DNA of 64,000 nt. Origin: Taiwanofungus camphoratus. Taxonomy: Eukaryota > Basidiomycota > Agaricomycetes > Polyporales > Taiwanofungaceae. Shown piece after piece: positions 21,551 through 33,592 of the stretch (position 1 is the first letter of the stretch; each line of letters opens with the position of its first letter). The notes beneath the pieces are model-generated. The model did not search any database and had not been told where the DNA came from. It was given only the letters and a program-made list of their open reading frames with translations. The stretch is taken from NCBI GenBank assembly GCA_003999685.1, contig CP021232.1, forward strand, positions 868,001 to 932,000. The letters run 5' to 3'. The position numbers and the translations under genes are program-made.

Positions 21551-22969
21551 ATGAATCCAGAGAGCTCCTCGCTAAGTCCCCAGATGAATCCGACATTTCC
21601 TGACTTACACAATTTTTCTCATTCAACCTCGGCCCCTGTATCCCCTTCTGCTCGGCGGCGCTCATATTCACCAATTCTGCCGTCTCCTGTTTCTCCTATT
21701 CATGCACATGCGGAACTCCCACTTGAAGGCACTCAATCAGACACTTTGGATGTTGAAGACCACACAGGGCTTTCTGCCTCGCCAGCAGTCATGTTGTCAC
21801 CTTTCAGAGCCTATTCTAATGCTCATATGTTGAGCCCCATCATCATTCCTTCTCCACGTAGCGCAGTATCATCGGCAGACTTGGTTGCGCCGAGTTCGTC
21901 AGGGACAGATCTCATGGAACAGGAATTCCATCACACGAGTGTAGGATTCACCCCAATCTCGCCGCAACGATCACCAGGATTTCCCAGGCATTCTCCACTT
22001 ATTAGTCCACATGAACATCTGTGTAGCCTTTCGTTAAGGCCAAGTTCTGCACCGTGCAGTCCTCCCTCAGCTACCGCGTTGTCATTGCCTATGAACAATG
22101 TTGCGACACATCAGATTGCTCGGACGAACTGTGTCCAAACGCCATTGAAGCAATGCCAGACCATACCCACTGAAGCTGCAGGACTACGTCCTCGCCACCC
22201 CTTGTTTTATATGCAGGACGAGATGATCATACTTGATGTCAGTAGAAGGACCGTCTCCCCTGACCCATAATTACGCTGACATAAAGCCTGTGCTATACGT
22301 ACAGGTTAACGGCTCCCTGTATAGGGTCCATCGGTACCACCTTGAGCATGGCTCTGAGTATTTCCGTCGCCTGCTGCGAAGCTGCACAAGTGAGGATAAC
22401 ACTGCTGGCAAGACAGATGAGACCGCAATCGCTGTTACTGAGGTTACACAAGGAGATTTCGATTGTCTACTTAATTTCCTTTACTATAAGTTCGTATTTC
22501 CTGCTCTCGATTTGTATGTTGATTTACTGATGGACCGTTAACCATATTTTCCGACGGTAGAGTTTATGAGCTTGACACGGTGCCTCTAAACGATTGGATC
22601 ACTCTGCTTAGAGTATCCACGCGATTGCGCTTTCTCAACATCCGTGAATGCGCAGTTGGCCAAATTTCTACTCAGCTTGCGTCTCTGAGCGCAGTTGAAA
22701 TCATCGACCTCGCCATCAAGTACGACATTCCTGAGTGGCTGGCTCCTGCTTATGCAGACTTGTGTTGTCGACCTCATCCGCTGGATGACCACGAGGCAGA
22801 ACAACTCGGTGCACGGATCACTGCGCGAATTGGACGCGCACGCGAAGAGGTCCGGGATGAGACCTTCAGGATGTTTCAGCAAAGACGTTATGGGAATCGT
22901 TATTCTCTGCCAGAAACCTACGATGAGGAACTGGTCTCCCGAATAATCATGCAGGTTTTTCGGCTCTAA
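21551..22969 (+). CDS. BTB/POZ-domain protein, long form
   Basis: Three exons: 21551-22237, 22305-22489, 22561-22969; 426 residues. Residues 1-215 are Ser/Pro-rich and probably disordered. Then PLFYMQDEMIILD joins to VNGSLYRVHRYHLEHGSEYF, a BTB fold start (substrate-adaptor or scaffold domain), followed by ETAIAVTEVTQGDFDCLLNF, LYYKVYELDTVPLNDWITLL, and the helical region with YDIPEWLAPAYADLCCRPHP. Agaricomycetes have large families of such cytoplasmic BTB proteins of unknown function (family knowledge). A shorter paralogue lies 540 bp downstream in the same orientation with the same intron positions, pointing to tandem duplication. Confidence 0.87.
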
Positions 22970-23157
22970 ACAGTCTCGAATACGATCTTAGATACCGGGA
23001 TAGCTTCGTGGAGTTACTGCCACGGGAGAATGGCTTGAAGCGATTTGGTATGGAGCCTCCGAGTGGTTCCTTTACGCATGCTCGTTATGGACGATCTATT
23101 GATACTGCTATGTTGACATTGCGGGATATAGGTATGTCTGGACAATAATATGAGCGT

Positions 23158-23198
23158 CCCAAATCTGCTCCTTCAGTGACTGAAGGCGCAGATTTGGG
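23158..23198. repeat. Strong hairpin between the two BTB genes
   Basis: Arms of 19 nt (23158-23176 and 23180-23198) pair with a single mismatch around a 3-nt loop: CCCAAATCTGC... and ...GCAGATTTGGG. It lies about 190 bp after the first BTB stop codon. Could be a terminator-like or RNA structural element, or the core of a tiny foldback element. Confidence 0.75.
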
Positions 23199-23507
23199 TC
23201 ACTTTGCCGAGCATTACCTGTTACATGCGATGGTAGGCTGTGGAGCATGCCAGCACCCTTGTCGAGGACCTTTCCAAATACATCACTTCTGTGGCACCGC
23301 TACCCAGGATCCTAGGACTTCAGGTTGTCGGCTGTCTCCATTGGCACATTTATGACAACTGCTGTGTATGCAGTGAACTTTACCAAATGACATGCTTCTG
23401 ACACGAGGCAATTCTTATATATAGATGCCTTGATGTACTTCATTACAATGCGGTTTTGTTTTCGTCAGGCTCTTTGCAGCATATCCATTTCCGTCTTTTA
23501 CCATTCG

Positions 23508-24413
23508 ATGTCTGCAACTCCTTCCACTCGACCACAGACCCCTGCAGCCGGATTTGGATCCACAAGTCCCTCTTCCCCTATTCCACCAGAGGACGGGACC
23601 CCAACGCAGCATACCGTTTATTATTTTCAGGATGAGTTGATTACTTTCCAGGTTGGCTGTAACATACTGCTCGTGATAATATCTGCCTCAGACAACGTGT
23701 GTCAGGTCGAACATCATTTCTTCAAAATCCATCGCTACTTTCTGGCACGAGAGTCTGAGTTTTTCCAGACGATGTTCCAATTACCACGTAGAGATGAGGA
23801 TATGGAGGGGCAGACTGACGATACTGCGATCCTCCTGCCTGATGTCACATGTCAGGAATTCGAGAGCTTGCTCGACTTCTTGTATAGTGGGTCAGTATGA
23901 TACATATATATCCCGTGTACTTCGGTCAATGAGTTGATGGTGGACTTTTACAGTATGCACGACGATTACAAACCTGACCTCTCTCAGTGGGTCAACATCC
24001 TCTCCATTTCGACGCGATTCATTTGCGATAAGGTGCGCGAACGTGCCATCCTGGAGATTGATCGCCACCGCCCTAGAATAGATCCCGTCGAGAAGATCGT
24101 ACTTGCCAACAAGCACAGTATACCCAAGTGGCTTGCACCCTCTTATGAAGCGGTTTGCCAGCGCGCGCACCCCCTTGAGATTGCAGAAGCGGAGAAGTTG
24201 GGTCTAGTCACCACTGTATTGCTTGCTCGAGCACGAGAGGCTGTGCGTCAGGAATTTGACTCAAGTAGACCGAGTCCGGTGTCCATTCCTACCCCCATCC
24301 TCGTGCCGCCTGAAGAGGTTCTACGATACAATACAGGACGTGTTTCGGCGATCGTGCAGGAAGTGTTTTGGCCTCCCCCGTCGGCGCCTGCACCTTCATT
24401 TCATGAGTGGTGA
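23508..24413 (+). CDS. BTB/POZ-domain protein, short form (tandem paralogue)
   Basis: Three exons: 23508-23651, 23706-23890, 23954-24413; 262 residues. Same plan as the upstream neighbour but with a short N-terminal Ser/Pro region: YYFQDELITFQ joins VEHHFFKIHRYFLARESEFF, DDTAILLPDVTCQEFESLLD, FLYSGMHDDYKPDLSQWVNI, STRFICDKVRERAILEIDRH, HSIPKWLAPSYEAVCQRAHP. Intron 1 sits just before the BTB start (phase 0) and intron 2 after the LYS/LYY motif (phase 2), exactly as in the longer copy. Function unknown. Confidence 0.88.
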
Positions 24414-24492
24414 GAAGTGCTCGGTGAATAAGTAGCATTGCGGTCATCGCTGTATACCTTCTTTCGTTCACCATTCATTAGCGAACAATTCG

Positions 24493-24852
24493 ATGGAACT
24501 TTCTGTTGGTCTAGTCACGAAGTCTGAATATCCAATGATCGTACTCAGTATTCGTCCTGCTGACAACATCAGCGCATTACTGTATTCGATGTGTGGCAGT
24601 GTTTCTCTCCCTATCGAATACGATTATCTTGATCCAAGACAATCTCAGTATCACGTCTTGGTACGACTCCAGTGTCACCTTGTCACAAAACCGGAGGCCT
24701 CCCTCGTAACCTATGTCAGAAAATATCAACGAATGGCAAAGGAAAGATGTTGTCTAGAACTTGATTCACGAAACAAAGACGTGACAGCCGAGGGCGTCGC
24801 GGCCGGCTACTTGATTTTTAGGTTCAAAGGATGCCTCGAAAGCTCCTATTAA
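24493..24852 (+). other. Unassigned open frame
   Basis: 119 codons starting MELSVGLVTKSEYPMIVLSI, between the second BTB gene and the phosphatase gene. No family motif, no introns evident. Its start lies only 80 bp after the BTB stop. Weak candidate gene. Confidence 0.25.
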
Positions 24853-25092
24853 TGAATCGCCATTCCACAACCCTTTGAGAGGGGTTCACCCAGACGGGGA
24901 CATTGTACCCTTGGATATGTTCAGGTTGTATTCTGTTATATAAGGGGTGGCTGAGCCTGTCTCCTGAAGTGGCGGAGGACCTCGAACACTCCTGGCCTCA
25001 GATCGAGATAGGAAAGTTAGCTGGGCCCTGAGGAGAATTGATTGCCACCTCTACGATAACTATACTTTGTCGGTCTATCGAACATTAGAAGA

Positions 25093-28000
25093 ATGACCGA
25101 CAAACTAGAGCTCGCCATACAAGCAATCTTGCGTCCGTCTGAGGTAGTCAAATTTGTCCTGGAAACAAGGACTCTTTCGGTCTTAGGATCTGATCTTGCT
25201 GGAGGTGCCACGAGGAGTATCGAGACGAGGATTCTTGCTGTCGTATCTCATGTGAACCCTACCCAGAATCGTGAACAAGGATGGTGAGTCTTGACCTCAC
25301 TTTGCCTCCGCCAGGAATTGTCATCTGCACGCTTGTGACGCATACGCGGAAGTATGATCTCAACAAATCCAGTCTATAATGCAACAGCAGGAGGCATTCA
25401 AATAGACTTTTCTCGCACGCCCTTTTACTTGTCTGTCAACGAAGTTGGGATTCGAATCACCGAGGAAACAGATATATGTTGGACTTACATATTATTCTTT
25501 TCAACTAACTGTTCCCTTATAGCTTATTTATATTCAAGCCTAAGGTGTCTCGTTATTCCTCCTTTCCTGTTGACTATGTAGTAGAACGTACCTTCCCCGT
25601 ATTCGGTGACTTTTCTATAATTATGGCGCAACCTCAAAGAAAGGCAACAGACCTTCGACCCTCCTCGTCTGTTTCGCCTTTAGATCAACCAAGAACAGGT
25701 GCGGGCGTCCTCCTGTATTTTCAGCATGCGAATTGCCCCGGTTCTTCATTCTTTACCTCTTGTCATCGACGAGTCAGACAGCGTCAATAATTCTGATCGT
25801 GTGCGGTAGAACTTGCCCTTACAATCAGACCCGGGCATGGTCCAACCACCGCAGAGTCATTTTCGTTAGTTACTCATGATATTCAGGGATTGCGTTCTGT
25901 TCTCGCAGAATGCAGGCGTATCAAGGCAGTCTCCGGTACGTTGCTAATCTCATTGGCCCCTACTGTCTTGTCCGGACATCCGGACGCTGGTCCTCTGACA
26001 GCGACACGCTATAGTCACCCAAGAAGTATCTGATGCGTCAACGGCATTCTCCTGGCTCGCGCCTTACCTTTCGAGGCGCGTTGAGCCTCCAATACGTGAG
26101 TTGATCCTCGAAATTGCTTAATGCTGAAGCGTATCATCAGTTACAGTATCTCCAATACCGCCGGATCTTCGCATCATCACGAAACCTCTGCATACCCGTC
26201 TATCTCCGGCGAGCGCTGGTCTTCCGGGGGACGATGCTTCCGACATTGCCGCAATACGAGAGGACTGGGTCAGGAAACGCATCACAGAAGAGCTCGTTGC
26301 TAGCTGTAACGAGACATCGTCATTGAGGTGAAATTCTATCGAAATTCATTATCGTTTATCTCAGTCTATCTAGCCTGGATCGATGAACTAATCACGATTC
26401 GTTCTCTGCGGTTAGGATTCGGATAGGAACGTTCAACGTGAACGGCAAATTGCCTTCCCAAGACTTATCTGCGTGGGTCAGAGGTCGCTTAGATGGTCCA
26501 GAGTTGATCCCTCCCTTGAAGGAGATATCTCCATTATCCCTTGGTGAAATACCACACAATGCCGCGGAGCATAACGTAGGTGCATCTGCTTGAGATCATC
26601 GAGAGCAATTGCTAACAAGAGTGCACAGCCTGAGGATGACAGATCCGCGCGTCTTAACTCCGCGGTCATATCTGATGACACCTTCACTGCCTTCTCTGCC
26701 GTGAGAACGTTATCCAGCTCCCGTGTCTCCGCAATTACGGAATCGACCTCGACTTCTAATTTGGACACGAGGGAAGGAGTGCCTGAAGACCCGACCGATC
26801 CAGATCTTCTAGTTCTTGCTTTCCAAGAACTTGATTTGTCAACGGAAGCACTACTCTACTCTACAAAAACCGTGCGTGAAGATGCATGGTGCATGGCGGC
26901 ATTCGCAGGCTTGGGAGAGAAAGCTGTTCTATATGAGAGAGTAAGTCATCCCTTTGTAATTTTTCACCCACTTGAGTGCTCGTTCCATGCGCGTCAGGCT
27001 GGCCAATGTTGAGACCTGAGGGTGCCTCAGCTTTTCGTCCAATGTTAGAGAGTATTCTGACCAAAACGTCCTTGGGTTCATTTGTGTAGCTTGCCTCGAA
27101 GCAACTAGTCGGCATGCTCTTGGTGATCATAGTGAAGAAGCGAATGAAAGACATGTTTTGCGATGTCAAATCTGCATCAGTAGGGGCAGGAATCATGGGT
27201 ATGATGGTAAGCGGTATAATTTAGCACTTCATTCACGTTAAAATTGGCAACAATCATAGGGTAATAAAGGAGCCACAGCAATCCGTCTCGTATTCACTCC
27301 AACTCTCTCATCTTTTGCATCTCCAGTTAAGCCAACAGTGATAACATTTGTCAATTCTCATCTAGCGGCATTTGATGAGATGTATGAGAAACGAAATGCG
27401 GACTTTCACGATCTGTCGAAGAGATTGATATTTGACTCTGGCATTCCTGTGGTCGGGCCAAGGGTTGAGGGCACCGGGAGGCCGGAGTCTGTCTTGCTCA
27501 ACGTGTTTCAAACCGATGTTCTCTTTTGGATGGTCAGTGTGAATGCTTATAGGTTCGAAAATGTCGTGTTGAGATGCTTTCTGGGCCCAATATCGTAGGG
27601 GGGTCAGTCGCACCATGTCCATAATTGATAAAAGCAGCTCAATGTGATAAGTTTAGATCTCAACTACAGGATAGATCTTCCGGATGCCGATGTGCGCAAT
27701 CTGCTGTCCCCTATGCCAGGTCTTAAGGAGGAGAACTTGAAGGTACTCCAGAAGTTTGACCAGGTCCAGTCGTCTCGCCTTCTATAATGTGCTTGCTCTG
27801 GTGCTTATCGTTTTAGAACAGCTGAACATTGCGATACAGACGCACAAGGCGTTTAAGGGCTTCTCAGAACTTCCGATGTCGCATGCTCCGTAGGTTATCA
27901 TTTGTCTCATAGTTTGACCAACGTCAGTCATATATGATCAGTTCGTACCGGTTTGGCCCAGGTATTGTAACCGGTCAGGAGGAATATGATGTCAAGTACG

Positions 28001-29839
28001 CGTCTATTATCATTTTCGTTGGCATATCATTCGCATGCTTCTTAAGGCGAAAGCCTGCGTGGACAGACCGAATACTCCATATTGCCTCATCTGTGTTGAC
28101 GCTCAGGCAGCTCGAATATTCAAGTCATCCGGAAATCACGATGAGCGACCATAAGCCAGTAACCGCTGAATTCGAGGTCCATGTGCGTTAAGGGTTCCTG
28201 CAAGACTATACTGACACAAACTGAACTCGTTTTGATAACTGTGGCTTCAGATGCCAATTATTAACGTGACTACATACAATTCGTTTGTCCGGAGAATGTG
28301 GAGAGAGATCGCTGATATAGACGATACCGAGAAAACCCCAAAATTACAGCTTGGAGGTACAGCCGTTGATTTCGGGAGTATCTCGTTGGTGCCTCACTTC
28401 TGCAATGTATCTTCGTCTGCTGAGATTTCTTCTAGGTATAAGCATCGAGTGACTAGAAGTCTGGACATAGAAAACGTCGGAAGAGTAAGGCCATACCTTG
28501 GTACACCCTTGTCGAAGCTTTCATCCCTCGTATAGGTCCCATGTGCATACCGCTTTGTACCAATAGGTCCCGATGCACCCGTCTGTGAGTGTTCTCGAAA
28601 TTTTCAATTTGTGTAACTAAGCCGAGCTCCGATTGGAGTTCCGGATTGGCTTTTCGTCGACGAAATGACGGTGAGGGTATGAAAATGACGACCGCCTTTG
28701 TAGCTGACTCAGTCCTTTTGAAATGAATATTTGTAGGGATTCCTATTACCTGGACAGAAGTCAACCATCTCTATCTCGGCTTATGTCGATAACACGGCAG
28801 CTTCACGTCTAAATATCGGACCGACACGCCTCGAGGATACACTGATTTTGCACACTCTGTTGGGCAAGGATCACTTTATCTCCATTACCGGTGTTTACGG
28901 TAGGCAATGGTTATATACGTCCACATGTAACTAATGAGTCATATTATGGCGCAGTGCGCACCTGCTTCGCTACCAGTCTTCAGTGGCTCGCCCGTCTACC
29001 AGGGCCTATCCGAGCCCTGAGAACCCGAAATGAATTGCTTCCTGAAGATCATGTCATCACTGGGGCGCCAAAGGAGATCATGCGACTGATAGATTGGTTA
29101 ATCAGCAATGCGACAGAAGTTGTGCGTTCGTTTCGGCCCCCTCTAGAGGCACTACCATACTAAGACAGCAGGCCGGAAACTTCACAATGGCCGGTGAGGA
29201 TATGCTCATCCAGAGTATTCGTGAGGTAGTCCATCAATATGTTCCCTCCCGGGGATGTTTCTCATATACATGGTAGTGCTTGGATACGGGAGCAGATTTC
29301 AAATTCCCTTTCTCAGACAACAAACCGCGCCTTGCAAGGGCTTTCGCCTCAACTCTCCTTCAATTTTTTGAAGCGCTCCCCGAGCCTCTTATGCCTCCGT
29401 CACTACATTCTAGATGTAGCCGGGTTACTAATAAGGACGAAGCTTTCGAAGTAAATCAAACCTCATTCATTTGACTTATCTCTCATGGATTTGCTGCATT
29501 CATGTAGGTGTTGAGTGAATTGCCTAACATATCCGTCAATGTACGCAAGACTAAACAGAGAGCGGCCAGACGGTGCTGACCGGTCGCTGTGCGATTTCTC
29601 TAGGTGTGGATATCTGTCACAGCCATGCTCCACTACCTTTGTCAACAATCATCCTCCGAGACGATCACCGACTACCTGGGTATGTTCCGTTCTACATCCA
29701 AAGCTATTGACGCTCACCGGAGACCGGTCCCTGGCCAGTGGTCACATTCTCGTCTGTCCTGCTACGCGATGATACGACATTAGCTGCAACCACGTCGGTC
29801 ATCGGGAAGCGCAATTTTCTTCGATATTTCATATCTTAG
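25093..29839 (+). CDS. OCRL/INPP5B-type inositol polyphosphate 5-phosphatase with RhoGAP-like domain
   Basis: Removes the 5-phosphate from PI(4,5)P2 and related lipids at endosomes and Golgi. Many short exons. Signatures in order: IRIGTFNVNGKLPSQDLSAW; LLVLAFQELDLS; GMLLVIIVKKRM; GNKGATAIRLVF; FVNSHLAAFDEMYEKRNADF; DLNYRIDLPDADV; RKPAWTDRILH; MSDHKPVTAEF (all eight are the canonical exonuclease/endonuclease/phosphatase motifs); then an ASH-like beta region (FLLPGQKSTISISAYVDNTA) and a C-terminal RhoGAP-like part (FFEALPEPLMPPSLHSRC, SVLLRDDTTLA, GKRNFLRYF). The stop is at 29837-29839 after a last intron near 29682-29739. The RhoGAP part shows no clear arginine finger, as in human OCRL. Exact exon borders in the middle are approximate. 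Confidence 0.88.
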
Positions 29840-30183
29840 TTGCGGTGTTTGAAACTGCCTGTATTCAAAGAGCAGGAATTGATGATGAAACGGGCGACGA
29901 GCCTGTACACTATTGGATGTGTGTGTATATTATAAATGATGTAGGATAAGTAGGAAGAATGAGACAGGATCCATTACTGGATCACGTCATTATATGAATA
30001 GTATCGATACAATTCGAAAGCACAATAGCAGACTTCCTAGTGGATACAGTCTGTCGAAAGCATGCAGCGTAAAAATGGAGTAGGTGCTTGCAAATGTTCG
30101 CGAGACGCAGTCAAGCGGTGTATCACTTCTGCGCGGAACTAGACCCTGCGTGAAATGAGGACAAACAACAGCACAAGTGTTGC

Positions 30184-30495
30184 TTACACAGGGACATAAG
30201 TGCACGGGATGCCCCGTCGTTGACAGTTCGCACAAGTCTGACGACCGTCACATTTCAGTTTGCGACCTTGAAACCTGGATGAGCCAACCACCAAAAACGT
30301 GAAAAAATGATACTGTGAGAGTACTTACCTCTACAGAATTGGCATGCCATGGGCGTGCGACGAGGAGTTCTAGGCATTTCATACTCCTCGGAGTCGGACC
30401 GTTGGTTGTCGTGAGTGGAACCGGCCTAGCTCGGCAACTTGTGAGAACATCTACAAACCCACCATAAGAGTAAGGCATACCTCTGCAGTGCTCAT
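30184..30495 (-). CDS. Very small Zn2Cys6 DNA-binding protein
   Basis: Three exons on the minus strand: a 5-codon start (MSTAE) at 30495, then an exon AGSTHDNQRSDSEEYEMPRT + PRRTPMACQFCR, and a last exon GRKLKCDGRQTCANCQRRG + IPCTYVPV followed by TAA at 30184-30186. The cluster spacing is C-x2-C-x6-C-x5-C-x2-C-x6-C, the fungal Zn(II)2Cys6 binuclear cluster. The join before GRK uses acceptor TTTCAAG. Total only about 67 residues, with no dimerisation helix or middle homology region. Basidiomycete proteins ending in a C-terminal cluster of this kind are known; here the upstream part may be longer than I can trace. Confidence 0.72.
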
Positions 30496-32166
30496 GGTAA
30501 GTATATTATTCAAAGCCTCGATAAAGACAAGCAGTTTATGAAATGTGGTAGAGCAGAAGGAACGAGACGATTGGAAGTGGAATTGGTGCAGGAAAGGCTG
30601 TTCAGTGCTCACTTTATATCACCGCGGAATCTGTGAGCAGTGTCACACCACTCAAGGTCCTGACTATGTAACTCGATGGCGCCTGTGCTTGGAAAACACA
30701 CCCAATGTAAAACATCATCTGAAATGTATGATACAAGCACGTCCTTGCGATCATGATGCGCTGCCATGGGCCTTCCGAGAGCGTGGTTCATTGAAAGGTG
30801 ATTACCTAAAGCCTTTGCTAGAGACAGCGTCCGCGGAAACCCTCAGGAGTAGATTTCCGAAATAGTGGACTCCAAACGCTAGTCAGTACCACTCATGTTT
30901 CGTGTTACGAATGCGATGGGCCTTGTGTGAGACTCTGCCATGACTTTATGACATCCCGCGATAACCGCTATGAACGATGCGTCGTGAGCGACTCAGCAGT
31001 GCTTCGGGATCGGCATTCATCACGATCGCCTTCACGGGAATGTCAAGTCGTGGAATAGCATCCCTCGGCCGTTCGGGTAGTTAGGAGGTGCTATCAGCTT
31101 TCCACTTCTACCAGTCTCAAATACTGATGGGCGTCGTCAGGTTGGAACATATGACCTGTTTTGCACTGAGCACTCACTGAAACGAGATAAAACTCTCTTG
31201 TTATGTCAACGCCAGGTGACCTTCGAGCGTGCACATAATGAAGAAATCCGTGGCCAAGAATTAGCACTGGAAGGCATGCATAACAACAAAGTTCAAAGCT
31301 ATTGAAACTTTCGACGCCTGAGCACTTGGGTTTAGTATTCATCGACCAGGAGGAGGTTCGCCACGCTCAGGTAGTAAAATACAATCTGACAGAATCACAG
31401 TGAAAGATATATGGGTCTCAACATTGACAATAGCAATGAAACCCAACAGGATTATACTTCTATCAGTGGGTCGTCGGTACCAAAATCGTGGCGGCACTTG
31501 CGAAGGTGTTTCACGATGATGCGTTTCGGAAAGACAACGGTTGAAACTGTCAGACTCAGCCCAGAAACCTGCGCGGTCGTCAGGTTTGTCCAGCTGACGC
31601 GTCCGAAATTGTGAACAGTTACATAGGAATGCGGTGCGGCCAGGGATGGCTGTGTTATGTGACCGACACATAGTCAAGCCAAGCACGTGTGATGCTGTCA
31701 GGTTTCTCTCAATAAAAAAACAGTCACTATTTTCTAAAGGGATCGGGGAACAGCCGATGAGATGCCCGCACACATCGGTATTCATATAAGCCAAAACTTG
31801 AGCTAACCTCAATTGATGGACGCCACGTACCAATATGCTGACTCTGTGCGAAATGACAACTCAGTGGCTACTTCAGAACTTGAACACTACCCTTAAGGCA
31901 TCGTTTGGTCTTGCCATTGCGTGCGGCTGTGCCCACCAACACCAGCGTTCTGCGAGGAACTGCATGGTGTTGGCGATTAAATGGAACCACGTGGTATTTG
32001 TAAGTCCGTGATACGAAGATCGGATGCCACGTGCAACCCAAAGCTGCTCAAGTACTTACTGCTGAAGTAAGGTTCGGTTCAATGTATTAGTTTTCCCAAA
32101 TCCGTCAGAGTGTTGACCACAAGTACAAGATGTTTCCCTCCTTTTCCCTAATGAGCCAGGTTTTCT
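30496..32166. other. Spacer with two unassigned open frames
   Basis: About 1.7 kb. Frames of 106 codons (30545-30865, plus, Cys-rich with CxxC near its start) and 164 codons (31339-31833, minus) show no recognisable motif, and neither has supporting splice or promoter signals. Treated as unproven. Confidence 0.4.
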
Positions 32167-33592
32167 TTATGCGAATAGTCTCTTGTACGCTTTCTTCTCC
32201 TTCTCCTTCTTATCTTTCTCCCTCTGCCTCACCTTGTGCAGCTCGCCTAATATCGCCTTATCATCCTTGACGAGCTCATTTGCCCTCACAAGGTCCTCCT
32301 CGGCCTCTTCGTCTTCCTTCAGTACGACATGCGCGAGCGCCCGACGGTAAAGCGCTTTAGCTGTATACGGCACATTGTTTTAGCAGAAACACAATAAGGC
32401 AAGCCTCAAACACACCTTTGTCAGCATCGTTCAATTCCATATTTTCAAGAGCACGGTCCGTAGCCTTGATCGCGATGGCTGCGTTTGCGGTCCCACCGGC
32501 ACGAAGAGCTGACAATGCCGAGTTAAGCAGAAGCGGTGCAAGGAGCGCTTCGTACGAGTCCTTGAGCTCCGGTGGGGCATCATCAGGGAGGACAGAATGC
32601 GTGTCCAAATATCGTATAGACTCTGCAGGAAATTGGACGTATGAGCTTGATTTGGGTGCGGTGTCCGCCACGTTACGCACTTTGGTACTTAGCTAGCGCG
32701 TCCTCGGCCTTGCCTTCCTTGAATATTTTGTTGCCCACCTCACGCACCTGCTTTGCAATCTTCAGTGCCAATTCTGGCTTCTCCTGCACATCTGCACCGT
32801 CAATCGGGCCCTGGTCCTCCGGGTAGTCCTCGTACGGGTCGCCGTCTGAGGCTGCGCTACTCTCAGACAAGGACGGGTCGTCTGGCGGGAGCTGTCCGCA
32901 CGCGGAGATGACGCAGGGTGTAGCGGGGACATCTCCCTGGTTTGTTGGCGTGTTCTCAATGGCGCGGACCACAGACTTGCCGCGTATCACCTCACCGAAC
33001 ACGACATGCTTGTCGTCGAGATGTGAGGTCGGGCTGCACGTGATGAAGAACTGCGAGCCGTTCGTTCCTGGGCCGGCGTTTGCCTAGGCAGAGGATGGGC
33101 TCCGCGGTGAGCACGGTGACCTAAGAGGAGAACATCTGACTTCACCATGGAGAGGAGGAAGCGCTTTGAGTGCTTCACCTCGAAGTTCTCGTCTTCGAAT
33201 TTCTCGCCGTAGATTGATTCGCCACCGGTGCCGTTACCGGCAGTGAAGTCGCCACCCTGGACCATAAATCTGAAACAAGTGATTACACTCACGCACGGAG
33301 GTGTCAGAATAAAGTTGGTCAACATACCCCTTGATGACACGGTGGAAGGTTGAACCTTGGTACCACAGTTTCTTGCCCGTTTTCCCTTCACCCTTTTCAC
33401 CGGTGCATAAGGCACCTGTTCGGTTAAACTATATCTTCAACGGAGACCATCTACCTCGTACGAAGAAAGTGACATACGGAAATTCTCGGCAGTCTTTGGG
33501 ACGATGTCGGCGTACAACTGCATGACTATGCGCCCCGCGGGCTTGCCACCGATAGTGATGTCGAAATATGTAAGAGGTCGCTCGGACGCCAT
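32167..33592 (-). CDS. CPR6: Cyclophilin-40 (peptidyl-prolyl isomerase with TPR domain)
   Basis: Hsp90 co-chaperone. N-terminal cyclophilin domain: [80 protein letters not shown], then [20 protein letters not shown] and [15 protein letters not shown]; the catalytic FHRVI arginine, FMVQGG and GSQFFIT motifs are present, with histidine at the usual CsA-site tryptophan. An acidic linker ([14 protein letters not shown]) leads to TPR helices ([40 protein letters not shown]) with the carboxylate-clamp style RRA motif, and a charged tail ending KKAYKRLFA. Five or so introns. Start at 33592. Confidence 0.94.

Noticed and set aside
25440-25465. tRNA-like GGATTCGAATC (T-loop box)
   Set aside because: No matching acceptor or anticodon arms around it, and it lies within the 5-phosphatase gene coding for VGIRITEE.
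31339-31833. 164-codon minus-strand frame as a gene
   Set aside because: No motif, mixed residue use with many Cys/His/Arg, no promoter or intron support; chance frames of this length occur.
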